Of a DNA stretch of 64,000 nt, positions 62,019 to 64,000 are shown in pieces. The position numbers and the translations under genes were made by a program. The first letter of the stretch is position 1. The number at the start of each line of letters is the position of its first letter. Source of the stretch: Ilumatobacteraceae bacterium. Its GTDB lineage: Bacteria; Actinomycetota; Acidimicrobiia; Acidimicrobiales; Ilumatobacteraceae. The notes under the pieces were generated by a model. The model was given only the letters and a program-made list of their open reading frames with translations, had not been told where the DNA came from and searched no databases. The DNA lies in NCBI GenBank assembly GCA_033344875.1, contig JAWPMO010000001.1, positions 4,904,627 to 4,968,626 on the forward strand, in the 5' to 3' direction.

Positions 62019-63227
62019 TCAGGGGTAGAGATTCCACGTGCCGCCGAGCGTCACGAGGCCGCGGTCGCCCGACTCGCCCTTGAGCACGTCGAACTTGACG
62101 AACCGGCTCCGCACGTCGTACTCGCGCTGGCCCGACTCGTCGACGACCGAGCAGCTCATCTCGTAGGTGCCCTCGGTGAGCGGCAGCGTGTCGAGCTCGA
62201 ATCTGATGATCCGTTCACCGTGGACCACGTCGATGAACGCGTCGCGGTTGCGGGTGCTGACCTCGGAGACGAGCGTCGCGTTCTGGTCGTAGATCGACAG
62301 CACGATCTCCGGGGCGATCACCGGCTCGTCCGCGGTCAGCAACAGCTGGATCGCGTGTGGTTCGCCGGACACGGCGAAGTCGATGGGCTTGTTGTCGGAG
62401 CCGAGGATCTCGACGGCGGCGACCTGGACCTCGCCGGTGCCCCAGCGGAGCCCGTCGAGGTACTGCACCGACCGACCGTCGTGGGTGGTCTGCATGTACG
62501 CCTCGGTGATGTCCTGCGGCGGGCCGATCATGCGGAGGTTGCCGTGGTCGATCCACGCCGCCCGCTTGCAGAGCCGGACCACGTCGGACATGCCGTGGGT
62601 GACGAGCACGATCGTCTTGCCGCGGTCGCGGAAGTCGGCGATCTTGTCGCCGCACTTGGCCTGGAAGTCGGCGTCGCCGACGGCGAGCACCTCGTCGATG
62701 ATCAGCACGTCGGGGTCGACGTTGACCGCCACGGCGAACCCGAGCCGGACGAACATGCCCGACGAGTAGTTCTTCACGGGGGTGTCGATGAACTGTTCGA
62801 GACCGGAGAACTCGACGATCTCCTCGAACTTCTGATCGACCTGGCGTCGCGACACACCCAGGATGGCGGCGTTGAGGTACACGTTCTCCTTGCCGCTGAG
62901 CTCGGGATGGAAGCCGGCACCCAGTTCGAGCAGGGCCGAGATCGAACCGTCGACCGAGACCGTGCCCTCGTCGGGTTGCAGGATCTTCGTCAGACACTTG
63001 AGCAGCGTCGACTTGCCGCTGCCGTTGTGCCCGATGATGCCGAAGGTCTCGCCCTCGTGCACGTCGAAACTGATGTCGCGGAGCGCCCAGAAGTCTTCGT
63101 AGGTGCTGCGCCGCAGGTTGAGGAGCGACTGCTTGAGCGACTGGTTGCGTTCGTGGAACAGCCGGAAGCGCTTCGACAGGTGCGAGACGTGAACGACCGG
63201 TTCAGCGTTGCTCGTCGTGGAAGACAT
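62019..63227 (-). CDS. ABC-2 polysaccharide exporter ATPase with Wzt C-terminal domain
   Basis: 402 residues from the ATG at 63227. Residues 10-250 are the ATPase: GIIGHNGSGKSTLLKCLTK, YSSGMFVRLGFAVAV, VLIIDEVLAVGD. Residues 265-402 form a beta-sandwich domain (VSGEPHAIQLLLTADEPVIAPEI, FELDTLPLTEGTYEMSCSVVD) of the Wzt C-terminal type, which binds the end group of the exported glycan. TAGCGT at 63235-63240 is 7 nt before the ATG. Convergent with the permease at 61172. Confidence 0.92.
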   Translation of the reverse strand: MSSTTSNAEPVVHVSHLSKRFRLFHERNQSLKQSLLNLRRSTYEDFWALRDISFDVHEGETFGIIGHNGSGKSTLLKCLTKILQPDEGTVSVDGSISALLELGAGFHPELSGKENVYLNAAILGVSRRQVDQKFEEIVEFSGLEQFIDTPVKNYSSGMFVRLGFAVAVNVDPDVLIIDEVLAVGDADFQAKCGDKIADFRDRGKTIVLVTHGMSDVVRLCKRAAWIDHGNLRMIGPPQDITEAYMQTTHDGRSVQYLDGLRWGTGEVQVAAVEILGSDNKPIDFAVSGEPHAIQLLLTADEPVIAPEIVLSIYDQNATLVSEVSTRNRDAFIDVVHGERIIRFELDTLPLTEGTYEMSCSVVDESGQREYDVRSRFVKFDVLKGESGDRGLVTLGGTWNLYP

Positions 63228-63352
63228 CGCCCTGACGCTATCCGTCGCCGGGCTCCGCAGGCGCGACGCCCGTGCCGGGGAGCGCTCCCGGCCTGGTTCC
63301 GCCGCGTCCGGCCCGCCGTGCCGGAACCAGGTGGATTGGTAGGGTCCTCGCC

Positions 63353-64000
63353 ATGTCAGAGCCCGCCGACGGCGACACACCGGGCGACCGTCCACCGGGT
63401 TCGTACGACGACACGCCGGTCGCCGGTGTCGTCCTCGACCCGCCATCGGAGACCGACGACCGTGCCGACGAACCGGAGCGCGACGCTGCGGTCTGGGTGC
63501 GCGACGACTGGTACGTGTGCGTCGGGCTGTTCCTGGTCTCGCTCCTGTTCGTCGGGCTCCACCAGGCCTCGTACGAGACCCTCTCGCCGATCGACGAACT
63601 CCAGCACGTCGACTTCGTGATCCGAGCCGGCGAGTTCGACATCCCGCTCCGGAACGAGCGCATCGGGCAGGAGGCGATGGCCGAAGCCGCCTGCCGGAGC
63701 GTCGACGCGCCGGGGTACGAGGGGCCCGGGTGCGGCCTCGAGGAGTACGACCCCGCCGACTTCCAGGAGAACGGATTCAACACGGCCGCCTCCCAGTTCC
63801 CGCCGTACTACGTGGTGACCGGTGTGGCGGCTCGGGTCCTGACCGGGATCGGCGTGTTCGACAGCAAGGTCACCGCGGCACGCACCCTCGGCGCCGTCTG
63901 GGCCGGAGCCGCATGGTCGGTCGCCTGGTACCTCATGGCACTGCTCGGAATCCGCCGCCGGGCGAGGGCGGTGGCGCTGTCGCTCCTGCTCGTCACGCCG
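63353..64000 (+). CDS. Integral-membrane GT-C-like protein, N-terminal part (runs off window)
   Basis: 216 residues visible, open to the window end. An acidic cytoplasmic start of about 55 residues is followed by a helix (VCVGLFLVSLLFVGLHQA) and the external loop ETLSPIDELQHVDFVIR, where the Asp-Glu near a His matches the catalytic DE...H position of GT-C (ArnT/PMT-like) enzymes. Two further helices follow from about 165. TAGGGT at 63340-63345 lies 7 nt before the ATG. GT-C enzymes use polyprenyl-linked sugars outside the membrane. Assignment is by pattern, not by a clear family match. Confidence 0.65.
   Translation, partial: MSEPADGDTPGDRPPGSYDDTPVAGVVLDPPSETDDRADEPERDAAVWVRDDWYVCVGLFLVSLLFVGLHQASYETLSPIDELQHVDFVIRAGEFDIPLRNERIGQEAMAEAACRSVDAPGYEGPGCGLEEYDPADFQENGFNTAASQFPPYYVVTGVAARVLTGIGVFDSKVTAARTLGAVWAGAAWSVAWYLMALLGIRRRARAVALSLLLVTP

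Noticed and set aside
1..64000. Mobile elements, CRISPR arrays, tRNA and rRNA genes
   Set aside because: I looked for transposase or integrase motifs, spaced direct repeats and cloverleaf or rRNA signatures and found none. The only direct repeats are the 15-bp and 354-bp coding repeats.

Overview
The window is high-GC, densely coding bacterial DNA with no rRNA, tRNA, CRISPR array, IS element or phage gene that I can see. SufU/SufS-type Fe-S assembly, Wbl-free actinobacterial regulators, LCP ligases, a TPR protein carrying the C-terminal module common in actinobacterial regulators, and frequent TANNNT boxes 6-9 nt before SD-less start codons all point to an actinobacterium. An Acidimicrobiia (Ilumatobacter-like) host is my inference, not something the sequence proves.

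Layout. 0-10 kb is housekeeping and accessory: the end of an FAD-linked oxidase, a TPR regulator, a TIGR03086-cupin pair, two small membrane proteins, a cation transporter, a GNAT enzyme, an ArsR-SRPBCC pair, and an HxlR regulator divergent from a thioesterase. 10-14.3 kb is a minus-strand operon sufC-sufS-sufU-thioesterase-DNA adenine methylase. 14.3-19 kb has two LCP-family ligases, a methyltransferase and a membrane glycosyltransferase. 19-27 kb has an MBL hydrolase, a FetAB-like ABC transporter, a Phd/VapC-type toxin-antitoxin pair, an acyl-CoA dehydrogenase, three secreted or membrane-anchored proteins of unknown function, a small structured-RNA-like unit, and a hydrolase-fold protein lacking its serine nucleophile. 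26.6-32.7 kb is a sulfate activation cluster: Rrf2 regulator, 3'(2'),5'-bisphosphate nucleotidase, CysD, CysN-CysC fusion and SLC13-type permease. 32.7-64 kb is a large surface-polysaccharide region: about nine glycosyltransferases, four sulfotransferases, a nucleotide-sugar dehydrogenase, three methyltransferases, an initiating sugar-phosphate transferase, an O-acyltransferase, a secreted heparinase-fold protein with three identical 354-bp repeats, and two ABC-2 polysaccharide exporters.

How it fits together (inference). Sulfate would enter through the SLC13 permease, be turned into PAPS by CysD and CysNC, and be used by the four sulfotransferases. The nucleotidase would remove the PAP by-product. 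The glycan would be started by the polyprenyl sugar-phosphate transferase, extended by the GTs, possibly capped by a membrane-anchored coiled-coil methyltransferase, exported by ABC-2 systems and perhaps attached to the wall by LCP enzymes. No PAPS reductase or sulfite reductase is in the window, so the local purpose of sulfate activation looks like sulfation rather than cysteine synthesis. A sulfated cell-surface glycan system in an actinobacterium is the most interesting candidate here.
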